The translations under genes and the position numbers were made by a program. From Pedobacter sp. (lineage in GTDB: Bacteria > Bacteroidota > Bacteroidia > Sphingobacteriales > Sphingobacteriaceae): a DNA stretch of 5,972 nt. The stretch spans positions 1 through 5,972 of the forward strand of contig JAQBOT010000308.1 of NCBI GenBank assembly GCA_028287885.1, read 5' to 3'. Shown here one piece after another: positions 1-5,972 of this stretch. Every line of letters begins with the position of its first letter. Within the stretch, counting starts at the first letter, position 1. The notes under the pieces were generated by a model. That model made no database searches, had not been told where the DNA came from, and worked only from the letters and a program-made list of their open reading frames with translations.

Positions 1-1
1 A

Positions 2-2011
2 GCAAGGCTTGGAGTTAACGCATTCCGCGTGCATGTTTGGGATACCGAGATCAGCGATTCATTAGGCAACCTTAAAGAAAATGAACATCTGCGATTGTTT
101 GACTATTTATTGTCAAAACTTGAAGCAAGGAATATTCGCATTATACTTACCCCCATCGCATTCTGGGGAAATGGTTATCCGGATCCGGATGAGAAGACCG
201 GTAGCTTTGTCGAGAAATACGGTAAGAACGGCGCTGTGATCACACCAGCTGCGTTCGAAGCTCAGGAAAACTATCTACGGCAGTTCTTCAAGCATGTTAA
301 TTCTTATACTCATAAATCGTACACGAACGATCATTTTGTCATTGCCGCAGAAGTAAACAACGAACCGCATCATACGGGTGCTAAAGAATTAACTACCACG
401 TATGTAAACCGAATGGTTAAGGCCATCAAAAGTGTGGGTTGGACTAAGCCCGTATTTTATAACATTAGCGAATCTCCAACCTATGCGGATGCGGTCGCGC
501 AATCAGAGGCGGATGGTTTTAGCTTCCAATGGTACCCAACAGGACTGGTTGCAGGACACGCGCAACGCGGAAATCTCTTGCCCAGTGTGGATAAATATGT
601 TATCCCTTTTGATACCATCCCTGAATTCAAAAACAAACCAAGGATGGTTTATGAGTTCGAATCAGCAGATGTGATGGAACCATACATGTACCCTGCAATG
701 GCCAGAAGTTTTAAAGCCGCAGGTTTCCAGTGGGCAACGCAGTTCGCCTACGATCCGATGGGAACTGCTTATGCAAATACCGAATATCAAACACATTATT
801 TGAATCTCGCTTATACACCGTCAAAGGCAATCAGTCTGATGATTGCTGCCCAGGTATTCAGATCCATCCCGCCATTTAAATCATATGGCACTTTCCCGGC
901 AGATACTGCATTTGGCCCGTTTAAAGTGAGTTACAAAATGCGGAACAGTGAAATGAACACAGATACTGCTTTTTACTACGCGAACGGCAGTACTTCATTA
1001 CCTTCAAGTTTGAAAGCTTTAAAACATATTGCCGGTGTCGGATCCTCTAGAGTTGTGAGGTACAGCGGTTCTGGTGCATATTTTTTGGATAAACTGGCTA
1101 ATGGATGCTGGCGGTTGGAGGTGATGCCGGATGCGGTGATGGTCAAGGATCCATTCGGGAGGAATGAGCTTGATAAACCGGTGACCAAAATCGTAAACGG
1201 ATTGCGTAAGATGCAGATCAACTTGCAGGACCTCGCCGTTGATTTTAAGATTACTGCGCTAAATGAAGGAAATAAGTTTAAGACGAAAGTTGCCGGCATT
1301 GCCTTTGACATTCGACCAGGAACTTATTTACTCCAAAGGCCCGGTCAGGCGTTGCCTGCATTGCCGAAGCTACTCGGCGTACTTGGGATGAAAGAGTTTG
1401 TTGCTCCAAAAGACACACCTTTTGATTTGCAACATGTGCCGTCAAACACCGACACAAAGGGTGTTATCTCCGCCAAAACCAATGAACTTGTGCTCTTTAA
1501 AGCAGGTACTGATTTGGCCAGTCTGCAGGTATATGCGCCTGAATGGGAGTCGGATCCTTACTTCTTTAAGATTGATAGCCTCGGTACGAATTTCCTGAAC
1601 CTGCAGCATAAAAAAACAGAGAACAAGAAACTAGGGGGAATACAAGTTTATGTTAAGGACAAACTGCAAAAGATCAACCTGGATGCATTCAAGAGTGTAA
1701 ACATCCAGGCAACTGCGAGCCGCGATCTTCGTGCAAAGATCACACTTGTGGATGTTGATGCCAATGCGTTTAGTGCAGATGTAATACTTAGAAAAGGTGA
1801 AAAGACGCTGAGCGTTCCACTATCTGCTTTTCGCCTGGATTCCTTTTTATTGTTGCCTCGGCCATATCCTGGTTTTCAGCGACTTGAATTTAGAACTGCA
1901 GGAACATCGTCTTTAAAGCTTAGGAATTTAGATAAACTACAATTTACGCTTCAAGGTGATTCAAAAGATGCTTTTGAAATTGATTTTTATTCCATCAGTT
2001 TGAATAAGTAA
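2..2011 (+). CDS. GH5-like clan GH-A glycoside hydrolase with C-terminal beta-rich domains (5' partial)
   Basis: The frame is open to the left edge (residue 1 is taken at base 2), so the GTG at 29 is not a real start; the signal peptide and first barrel strand lie outside. The 669 visible residues begin with a beta-2 motif, GVNAFRVHVW, with the conserved Arg at residue 9. A TIM barrel follows to about residue 290. VNNEPHH carries the likely acid/base Glu at residue 121, and MVYEFES the likely nucleophile Glu at 218 (Glu 220 is the alternative). FQWATQF, around Trp 244, fits strand beta-8. Residues about 300-445 look like a beta-sandwich, and about 505-669 like a jelly-roll or carbohydrate-binding-type domain; both are judged by texture only. 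Family knowledge suggests a retaining beta-glycosidase (mannanase/cellulase type) acting outside the cytoplasm, but the substrate cannot be read. It converges on the cytochrome b561 gene and is probably unrelated to that cluster. Confidence 0.85.
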   Translation, partial: ARLGVNAFRVHVWDTEISDSLGNLKENEHLRLFDYLLSKLEARNIRIILTPIAFWGNGYPDPDEKTGSFVEKYGKNGAVITPAAFEAQENYLRQFFKHVNSYTHKSYTNDHFVIAAEVNNEPHHTGAKELTTTYVNRMVKAIKSVGWTKPVFYNISESPTYADAVAQSEADGFSFQWYPTGLVAGHAQRGNLLPSVDKYVIPFDTIPEFKNKPRMVYEFESADVMEPYMYPAMARSFKAAGFQWATQFAYDPMGTAYANTEYQTHYLNLAYTPSKAISLMIAAQVFRSIPPFKSYGTFPADTAFGPFKVSYKMRNSEMNTDTAFYYANGSTSLPSSLKALKHIAGVGSSRVVRYSGSGAYFLDKLANGCWRLEVMPDAVMVKDPFGRNELDKPVTKIVNGLRKMQINLQDLAVDFKITALNEGNKFKTKVAGIAFDIRPGTYLLQRPGQALPALPKLLGVLGMKEFVAPKDTPFDLQHVPSNTDTKGVISAKTNELVLFKAGTDLASLQVYAPEWESDPYFFKIDSLGTNFLNLQHKKTENKKLGGIQVYVKDKLQKINLDAFKSVNIQATASRDLRAKITLVDVDANAFSADVILRKGEKTLSVPLSAFRLDSFLLLPRPYPGFQRLEFRTAGTSSLKLRNLDKLQFTLQGDSKDAFEIDFYSISLNK

Positions 2012-2048
2012 GTCATAAAATACGTTAAAACACTCATTGAAGTAAACA

Positions 2049-2750
2049 TTAATGTTGATGTTTTTTTGAGGTGGCTGGACTGTGCGCTCCACCATGGATC
2101 ATATCTGACACAATTCCTTTTTCATCTTTTGACTCAGCTAATATAACACCCGCAATATGGATAATAATAAAGCCGATGATCGGGTACAGGCAAAACCCGT
2201 GAATTTCCTTAATGAATCCAGCAGTATTACGGCTGAGCTGTAAATCGTCTTTGAACGCCAGAGTTAAGCCTGTTATCACCATTGTGAAGACAAGGAGATA
2301 AAATATGGCGTATAAAGTTTTTACAAATCGCTCATGAGCCATCAGGGTTTTAGATTCACCCAGCACGGTTGACTTTCCATATACCGCTTTTAGCTTCTTA
2401 ATAAATTTTTGATCGCGATGCTGCAAGAATTCGGAAATGATTCGATAAGCCAGTAATGCGGCTAGGAGATAGCCAAAAATAATATGGACAGACCAGACCT
2501 TATCCTCTAAAGCATGGACGGCAGATTTAGCCTGCAAATCACTGATCGATATTCCGGATTTCTGGACTTCATTCTTCACAAAGCTCGTGTTTGCTCGAAC
2601 ATCGAGTATAGTTGAATTTACCAGAACTGTAATTAAAGAGCCAGAAATAACAATTGCATTCAACCAGTGCCATAAGCGAATATTCCGGGAATTTTTCTTT
2701 AGCATGCCGGGAAATTCAATGTCATGGCGTAAAGGTTCGATGTTACTCAT
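2049..2750 (-). CDS. Cytochrome b561, di-heme, four-helix membrane protein
   Basis: The 233 residues form four hydrophobic segments at about 30-48, 87-107, 144-166 and 184-205. Histidines sit where the prokaryotic b561 / Ni-Fe-hydrogenase cytochrome b family binds two b-type hemes: H28 in RLWHWLNA at helix 1, H89 in WSVHIIFGY at helix 2, and H184 and H197, 13 residues apart, in helix 4. Members of the family carry electrons between membrane quinol and a partner protein, or to oxygen species. A loop of roughly 35 residues separates helices 1 and 2. The C-terminal tail adds H219, H223, H231 and H233, which could bind metal. The first ATG is used; there is no Shine-Dalgarno, as usual in Bacteroidota. 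Met16 is a possible later start that keeps all ligands. The gene begins 37 bp after the hemerythrin gene, so the two are probably co-transcribed, and the hemerythrin protein is a plausible redox partner (inference). Confidence 0.88.
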   Translation of the reverse strand: MSNIEPLRHDIEFPGMLKKNSRNIRLWHWLNAIVISGSLITVLVNSTILDVRANTSFVKNEVQKSGISISDLQAKSAVHALEDKVWSVHIIFGYLLAALLAYRIISEFLQHRDQKFIKKLKAVYGKSTVLGESKTLMAHERFVKTLYAIFYLLVFTMVITGLTLAFKDDLQLSRNTAGFIKEIHGFCLYPIIGFIIIHIAGVILAESKDEKGIVSDMIHGGAHSPATSKKHQH

Positions 2751-2787
2751 ACTGAAATTGCCTATGTGTTATGCGTGTTCTGTAATT

Positions 2788-3519
2788 TCAAATTTTAGGA
2801 GTAAACTGTGCAAGTTCATAGAGGTTGAAACGCTTTTCAAGACTTTCAACCTTGTTTAGGACGCTTTCAAATCCGTCTTCCCCAAACTTTTTCTTTTCAT
2901 TCTTTTCAAATTCCTCTCCCAGGGCATCGTATTCATGTGAAGAAACCAATTTTCGGAATGCAGGAAACAAAATAGTGTCTTCACGAGATTCGTGCGGGCG
3001 GTACATCGTTGTGAACTGCACAAGTGAAGTTAAAAGCTGTTGATTTTCAACATCGGTCAAGTTCTTGTTGCTTGTAAGCTGAATGATTTTGGCTGTCACT
3101 GCCCGCCCTGCAGCATGTTGTTGCAAAAGGACATTTACCAGCTCTGTTAGCTGATTGGCTTTTCTAAAGCGCGGGAAAATCGACTGTTCCTCTTGCTTTT
3201 CATGATAGTCTTCTATGAAAGTCTTTATAATTCCTGCTGCATCGCCGAGATCTTGTTTGTTAAAAGATTCTTTGTTGATCAGATGAAGGTGGCAAGCATC
3301 GTAAATCAACAGTATTCGGTTAAGCAGGCCATGCTCTTGCATCAAATCTTCAGGAGGGGATACTTTCTGCCCTTCTTCTTCATCGGACTTTGCACATGCA
3401 GAAAACAAAGTTAATCCAGTAAGACCGGTAACTGCCGCCATTTTTACGCTTTGTTGGATAAAGGCCCTCCTGTCTTTAAGATCTTCGTCCGCTTTGGCAT
3501 TTAAAATTGAAATTTTCAT
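2788..3519 (-). CDS. Hemerythrin-domain protein, putative Tat-exported lipoprotein
   Basis: The 243-residue protein has a hemerythrin-type four-helix fold with the di-iron ligand pattern spaced as in the family: H63 (QEHGLLNR), H106 and E110 (HxxxE in YHEKQEE), H135 (LQQHAAGR), and H176 and E180 (HxxxE in RPHESRE). Such sites bind oxygen or NO, or act in iron and stress handling. The N-terminus carries a twin-arginine motif DRRAFIQ (R17-R18), a hydrophobic stretch 27-40 and a lipobox-like LFSAC with Cys42, followed by SDEEE at 45-49. That acidic run resembles the lipoprotein surface-export signal of Bacteroidota. A prefolded metalloprotein exported by Tat and lipid-anchored is therefore likely; surface exposure is inference. 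Phe at position -3 makes the lipobox imperfect. The C-terminal tail, about 200-232, is charged and probably helical. It lies between the GNAT gene (44 bp upstream) and cytochrome b561 (37 bp downstream). Confidence 0.87.
   Translation of the reverse strand: MKISILNAKADEDLKDRRAFIQQSVKMAAVTGLTGLTLFSACAKSDEEEGQKVSPPEDLMQEHGLLNRILLIYDACHLHLINKESFNKQDLGDAAGIIKTFIEDYHEKQEEQSIFPRFRKANQLTELVNVLLQQHAAGRAVTAKIIQLTSNKNLTDVENQQLLTSLVQFTTMYRPHESREDTILFPAFRKLVSSHEYDALGEEFEKNEKKKFGEDGFESVLNKVESLEKRFNLYELAQFTPKI
3373..3471 (-). other. Tat-like plus lipoprotein signal region of the hemerythrin protein, with acidic export-like run
   Basis: In transcription order, the twin Arg codons (AGG AGG) lie at 3471-3466, the hydrophobic core follows, the candidate lipid-bearing Cys codon is at 3396-3394, and the SDEEE run is encoded at 3387-3373. 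The order n-region/RR/hydrophobic/lipobox/acidic run is directly visible. That it works as a combined Tat and surface-lipoprotein signal is inferred from known motifs; the acidic run starts at +4 from position 1 of the Cys, slightly later than in the best-studied signals. Confidence 0.55.
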
Positions 3520-3563
3520 GTATCTATTACCTGCTAAGTATAATTGCCTTCATTGAAGATAAG

Positions 3564-3848
3564 CTATTCATCTGCAAGAATTCGGTTCCATTCAGGGTGC
3601 CGCCTTAAGAAAACTTTTACATAAGAGCAACTCGGAACAACTTTTAAGTTCCGCTCTTCCAGGTACTCAAATGTTTTTTCAACTAGTGAAGCGGCAATTC
3701 CATTATTTGATTGATCTTCCGGCACTTCTGTATGTAAGAGGTAAACAATGTTATCCTCTTTCTGATAATCAATGAATGATCGTTGACCCTCTACAAAGAT
3801 TTCAAAATTATGCGCCTCTATATTATCATTGAATTCATCGTTCTTCAT
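3564..3848 (-). CDS. Small COG2388-type GNAT acetyltransferase-like protein
   Basis: At 94 residues this matches the usual length of the short GNAT subgroup (Acetyltransf_CG; relatives are bacterial YjdJ and plant At1g77540). The order of motifs fits: strand-rich start (IVYLLHTEVPE), the acetyl-CoA loop region QSNNGIAASLVEKTFEYL at 46-63, then LKVVPSCSYVKVFLRRHPEW with the family-typical Cys74 and His84. The acetyl-CoA loop normally reads R/Q-x-x-G-x-G/A; here it is S-N-N-G-I-A (47-52), so the Arg/Gln is replaced by Ser, although Gln46 is adjacent. The substrate of this subgroup is not established. The ATG at 3848 is the first in frame and has no Shine-Dalgarno on its own strand. Stop is TAG. 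It sits 44 bp before the hemerythrin gene and 60 bp after the TPR-like gene, in the same direction. Confidence 0.82.
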   Translation of the reverse strand: MKNDEFNDNIEAHNFEIFVEGQRSFIDYQKEDNIVYLLHTEVPEDQSNNGIAASLVEKTFEYLEERNLKVVPSCSYVKVFLRRHPEWNRILADE

Positions 3849-3908
3849 AAAAAATTGGGAGGAGGTAAAAAGATTAGTTTTCTGTATAATTTGTTGGTTA
3901 TGAAACGA

Positions 3909-4499
3909 TTAAACATGAGTCTTAGCCAATTGGTTTGCATGCAGAATCAGGTAGGTACGCGTTTCCTTATCCCGTTCTGTTTTCAGACGAATGTGAATGT
4001 CAATGTATTTCTGTTTAATAGTTTTGAATTTTTCTGAAGATAGGAAATGCTCAAGCCATTTGGAAAAGTCGGCCAATTCCGGCTGTGAACAGGAGTACTT
4101 AAAGTATTCGGTGAATTCTGGGATGTCAATGTTCGAATATTCCTGCTTTTCAATTGGGATAATTGGTTTTTCAAAGAATTTATCAAATAAATAGGTGTTA
4201 GAACAAAACGTCTTAAGCGCTTTTTGCTCTGCCTCTTTATATCTTCCTGATTTGAAAAGTATGAGTGTCCATTCGAAAAGAAAGTCGGGGAAGCCGACAT
4301 CAGTTTCGAAATTTTTATTGAACCATCTTAAATAAGTGAGCCCTCCGGCATAATCTTCAATTTTAATATAAAAAGCGGGGGGGAGGTAGCGGAGGCCGCG
4401 ACTGTCGTCATAGCCTCCATATCTTCGTCGTTCATTTGCTAGTGTCGTACGAATATCAGCGATCTTGATTCGCACTTTATCTTTTTGTTTTTCGGTCAT
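3909..4499 (-). CDS. Uncharacterised soluble protein with a weak TPR-like helical pair
   Basis: I do not recognise a named family with certainty; similar proteins of about 190 residues seem to occur in Bacteroidota, sometimes labelled tetratricopeptide repeat protein. The 196 residues have no signal peptide or membrane segment, so it is probably cytoplasmic. The N-terminus is basic and helical (MTEKQKDKVRIKIADIRTTL). An aromatic-rich middle (GLRYLPPAFYIKIEDYAGG, LRWFNKNF) leads to FLFEWTLILFKSGRYKEAEQKAL at about 73-95, which has the spacing of a single TPR helix pair. The C-terminal third is helical and charged. The ATG at 4499 has no Shine-Dalgarno. A run of seven C on the coding strand (4383-4377) falls at residues 39-41 and is in frame. 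It lies 64 bp downstream of the ankyrin gene. A scaffold role is possible, but no function is assigned. Confidence 0.75.
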   Translation of the reverse strand: MTEKQKDKVRIKIADIRTTLANERRRYGGYDDSRGLRYLPPAFYIKIEDYAGGLTYLRWFNKNFETDVGFPDFLFEWTLILFKSGRYKEAEQKALKTFCSNTYLFDKFFEKPIIPIEKQEYSNIDIPEFTEYFKYSCSQPELADFSKWLEHFLSSEKFKTIKQKYIDIHIRLKTERDKETRTYLILHANQLAKTHV

Positions 4500-4563
4500 T
4501 ATAGGGATGTATAATTGGGTAATAAACAGTGATTTTAAGTTTGTGTTTTACCTAGGTACAGGT

Positions 4564-5034
4564 CTATCGCTCAAGCATTTCTACCGCAGTGACGTTGCCT
4601 TGCTGAACGGCCAGATCTATAGCAGTTAATCCTCGATTCTCTCGGATCGTTGTGTCGGCACCGTGCCTCAAAATAATATCTACCAACTGATCCCGACCGA
4701 ACAATACCGCAAACATCAAAGCAGTTCCACCATTACCATGTCGCATATTAACGTCAGCGCCATGTGCGATCAAGAGCTCGGCTACTTCAGGATATCCTTT
4801 GAAACATACGCCCATTAGGGCGGTATTGCCGCCGAAATCCTGTGCGTTTACATCAGCATTTGCTTCTAATAAGAGTTTTGCAGCTTCCAGCTGATTGTTA
4901 TAGCTGGCAATGATTAGCGGAGAAAAACCCCGGCTATCTTGATGGTTTAATTCTGCACCCGCTGCCAACGCGGCTTTAATACCATCAATTTCACCCGTTC
5001 TTGCGGCACTTATTAGTTGCTCATTTAAGTCCAT
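4564..5034 (-). CDS. Ankyrin-repeat protein, catalase-associated (AnkB-like)
   Basis: The 156 residues are almost wholly ankyrin repeats: about 4-33 (degenerate cap), 34-66, 67-98, 99-132 and a shortened final cap 133-156. Repeat signatures are clear, for example AAKLLLEANADVNAQD, VAELLIAHGADVN and GGTALMFAVLFG. There is no signal peptide, so the protein should be cytoplasmic. This differs from Pseudomonas AnkB, which is placed in the periplasm or inner membrane. It starts 45 bp after the catalase stop on the same strand. Ankyrin genes beside catalase genes are known (ankB with katB in Pseudomonas; an ankyrin protein supporting KatA in Campylobacter), where they are needed for full catalase activity, possibly by helping heme supply. 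The same role here is inference from position and fold. It has no Shine-Dalgarno and ends with TAG. Confidence 0.9.
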   Translation of the reverse strand: MDLNEQLISAARTGEIDGIKAALAAGAELNHQDSRGFSPLIIASYNNQLEAAKLLLEANADVNAQDFGGNTALMGVCFKGYPEVAELLIAHGADVNMRHGNGGTALMFAVLFGRDQLVDIILRHGADTTIRENRGLTAIDLAVQQGNVTAVEMLER

Positions 5035-5079
5035 TTACTACGGTCATTTACTTAGTCAATTTATCATTTCTGGTACCTT

Positions 5080-5972
5080 TTAGTAGGGATTACTTCCCTT
5101 GCTTTGTTCTTCCGCTTCAACTACTGCGTTATGCGACTCGGTGGTTCCGATCGGGCCTTTGTTGCTTGCATTGACACTTGTCATTGCCAAACCATCGGCA
5201 ACCCGCTTCCCATAATCCGCATCACATTGGCGGAAGAGTTCAATCATCTTATCTTGAATTTCCTTGTTTGCAGTCGCAAGTGTGTTTACAAGATTTAGAA
5301 TCAGCTCATCACGTTCCCAATCTTCAAAGTTTCTATAGGTTTCTCCTGGCTGTTGGAAGTTGTTCTGTTTTTCTATCTTTTGCCTTACCAGGGCCGCATG
5401 GTACATAGGCGAATATTCCTTTCCCGGCATTGTGGCTTCTTTTGGTCCACCCAAAGTAGATGGCTCATAGTTGACATGCGGGTTGCTCATTTTGTCTCCA
5501 CCCTGATTGTAGGTCATTTGTCCATCGCGCTGATTGGTTAATACTTTATTTTTTGGCGCGTTTATAGGCAACTGTAGATAGTTTGTTCCAACCCTGTACC
5601 GTTGAGTATCCGAGTAGGAAAAGGTTCTGCCCTGGAGCATCTTATCGTCGGAGAAGTCGAGACCGTCGACCAGAACTCCAGTCCCGAAAGCAGACTGTTC
5701 AACTTCCGCAAAGTAATTGACTGGGTTCCTGTTTAACGTCATTTTTCCCACTGGATACCATGGAAATTGATCTTTGGGCCAGATTTTGGTATCATCAAGC
5801 GGGTCAAAGTCAAGTTCCGGGTGTTCGCCATCGTCCATAATCTGAACACACAGTTCCCATTGAGGAAAATCACCGGCTTTAATTGCTTCGTATAGATCCT
5901 GCGTAGCATGATTAAAGTTCTTTCCCTGTATATCGGCTGCCATTGCTGACGTTAGATTCTTGATCCCCTGCA
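5080..5972 (-). CDS. katA: Monofunctional heme catalase, C-terminal part (5' end outside window)
   Basis: This enzyme breaks down hydrogen peroxide to water and oxygen. The ATG at 5943 is not the real start: the frame stays open to the edge and reads QGIKNLTSA before it, a standard internal catalase segment. About 297 residues are visible of the roughly 480-500 usual for small-subunit catalases; the catalytic distal His and Asn lie outside. Seen here are [35 protein letters not shown], and the proximal heme motif [15 protein letters not shown], with heme-ligand Tyr at 5616-5614 and its partner Arg at 5628-5626. The end holds the helical catalase-related domain ([27 protein letters not shown]). 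There is no large-subunit flavodoxin-like extension, so it is the small-subunit type. The clade-3 NADPH-binding type is likely but not proven. It leads the visible gene run; any peroxide-responsive promoter would be to the right of the window. Confidence 0.95.
   Translation of the reverse strand, partial: QGIKNLTSAMAADIQGKNFNHATQDLYEAIKAGDFPQWELCVQIMDDGEHPELDFDPLDDTKIWPKDQFPWYPVGKMTLNRNPVNYFAEVEQSAFGTGVLVDGLDFSDDKMLQGRTFSYSDTQRYRVGTNYLQLPINAPKNKVLTNQRDGQMTYNQGGDKMSNPHVNYEPSTLGGPKEATMPGKEYSPMYHAALVRQKIEKQNNFQQPGETYRNFEDWERDELILNLVNTLATANKEIQDKMIELFRQCDADYGKRVADGLAMTSVNASNKGPIGTTESHNAVVEAEEQSKGSNPY

Noticed and set aside
1040..1053. Fourteen bases identical to a common cloning polylinker (GGATCCTCTAGAGT), suggesting a vector join.
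   Set aside because: The glycoside hydrolase frame runs through it without a break (GSSRVVR), and coherent protein of the same kind lies on both sides. The polylinker match ends at 1053, so coincidence is more likely; reads spanning the site would settle it.
976..1311. A 111-codon minus-strand open frame within the glycoside hydrolase.
   Set aside because: It is antisense to a convincing domain-bearing gene and shows no recognisable motif or start signal.
2044..2067. AT-rich inverted repeat followed by a run of seven T (aaacat ... atgttt), a possible terminator between the convergent genes; it includes the palindrome AACATTAATGTT at 2045-2056.
   Set aside because: The stem is about six base pairs with a single G-C pair and overlaps the b561 stop, so it is too weak to call.
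3520..3563. TATACT about 19 bp before the hemerythrin ATG as a possible promoter -10 box.
   Set aside because: There is no matching -33/-35 element or Bacteroidota-type TAnnTTTG box, and such AT-rich hexamers are common in these gaps.
3857..3865. Strong Shine-Dalgarno-like GGGAGGAGG on the + strand.
   Set aside because: No start codon lies at a fitting distance (the next ATG is about 35 bp on), and the + strand frames here overlap clear minus-strand genes. On the minus strand it reads CCTCC and does not serve the GNAT gene.
3983..4300. A 105-codon minus-strand open frame inside the TPR-like gene.
   Set aside because: It overlaps a gene with a more coherent protein; its composition is Ser/Asn/Leu-rich without motifs, as expected of an out-of-frame shadow.
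5943..5945. ATG at 5943 as the start of a short 287-residue catalase.
   Set aside because: The frame remains open to the window edge and the residues before it (QGIKNLTSA) match the interior of catalases, so this is an internal Met.

Overview
The window looks like a chromosomal segment of a member of the Bacteroidota, most likely a Sphingobacteriales-type environmental bacterium. The reasons are moderate G+C, AT-rich short intergenic gaps, almost no Shine-Dalgarno sequences in front of otherwise clear genes, a lipoprotein whose cysteine is followed by an acidic run typical of this phylum, and the style of the glycoside hydrolase. This assignment is inference from sequence character, not from a database match.

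Layout. On the + strand, 2-2011 is the 3' part of a large secreted-type glycoside hydrolase (clan GH-A, GH5-like) that runs in from the left edge. It converges across a 37-bp gap on a run of six minus-strand genes that fill the rest of the window. In transcription order, right to left, these are: a heme catalase (enters from the right edge, 5972-5080); an ankyrin-repeat protein (5034-4564); an uncharacterised protein with a weak TPR-like helical pair (4499-3909); a small COG2388-type GNAT acetyltransferase-like protein (3848-3564); a hemerythrin-domain protein with a Tat-like and lipoprotein-like signal (3519-2788); and a four-helix cytochrome b561 (2750-2049). The gaps between them are 45, 64, 60, 44 and 37 bp. 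No convincing terminator or promoter was seen inside the run, so it could be one long transcript or several short ones.

How the genes may work together. Catalase plus a downstream ankyrin protein is a known pairing (katB-ankB in Pseudomonas, katA and an ankyrin gene in Campylobacter), where the ankyrin protein supports catalase activity. The last two genes form a second redox pair: a di-iron (hemerythrin-type) lipoprotein and a di-heme membrane cytochrome b561, which could pass electrons between the quinone pool and an oxygen-, peroxide- or NO-binding di-iron site outside the inner membrane. The whole cluster therefore reads as an oxidative or oxygen stress locus. The hemerythrin/b561 pairing is the part most worth following up. 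No RNA genes, mobile elements, CRISPR arrays or large repeats were seen. There is no gene-free stretch longer than 64 bp.
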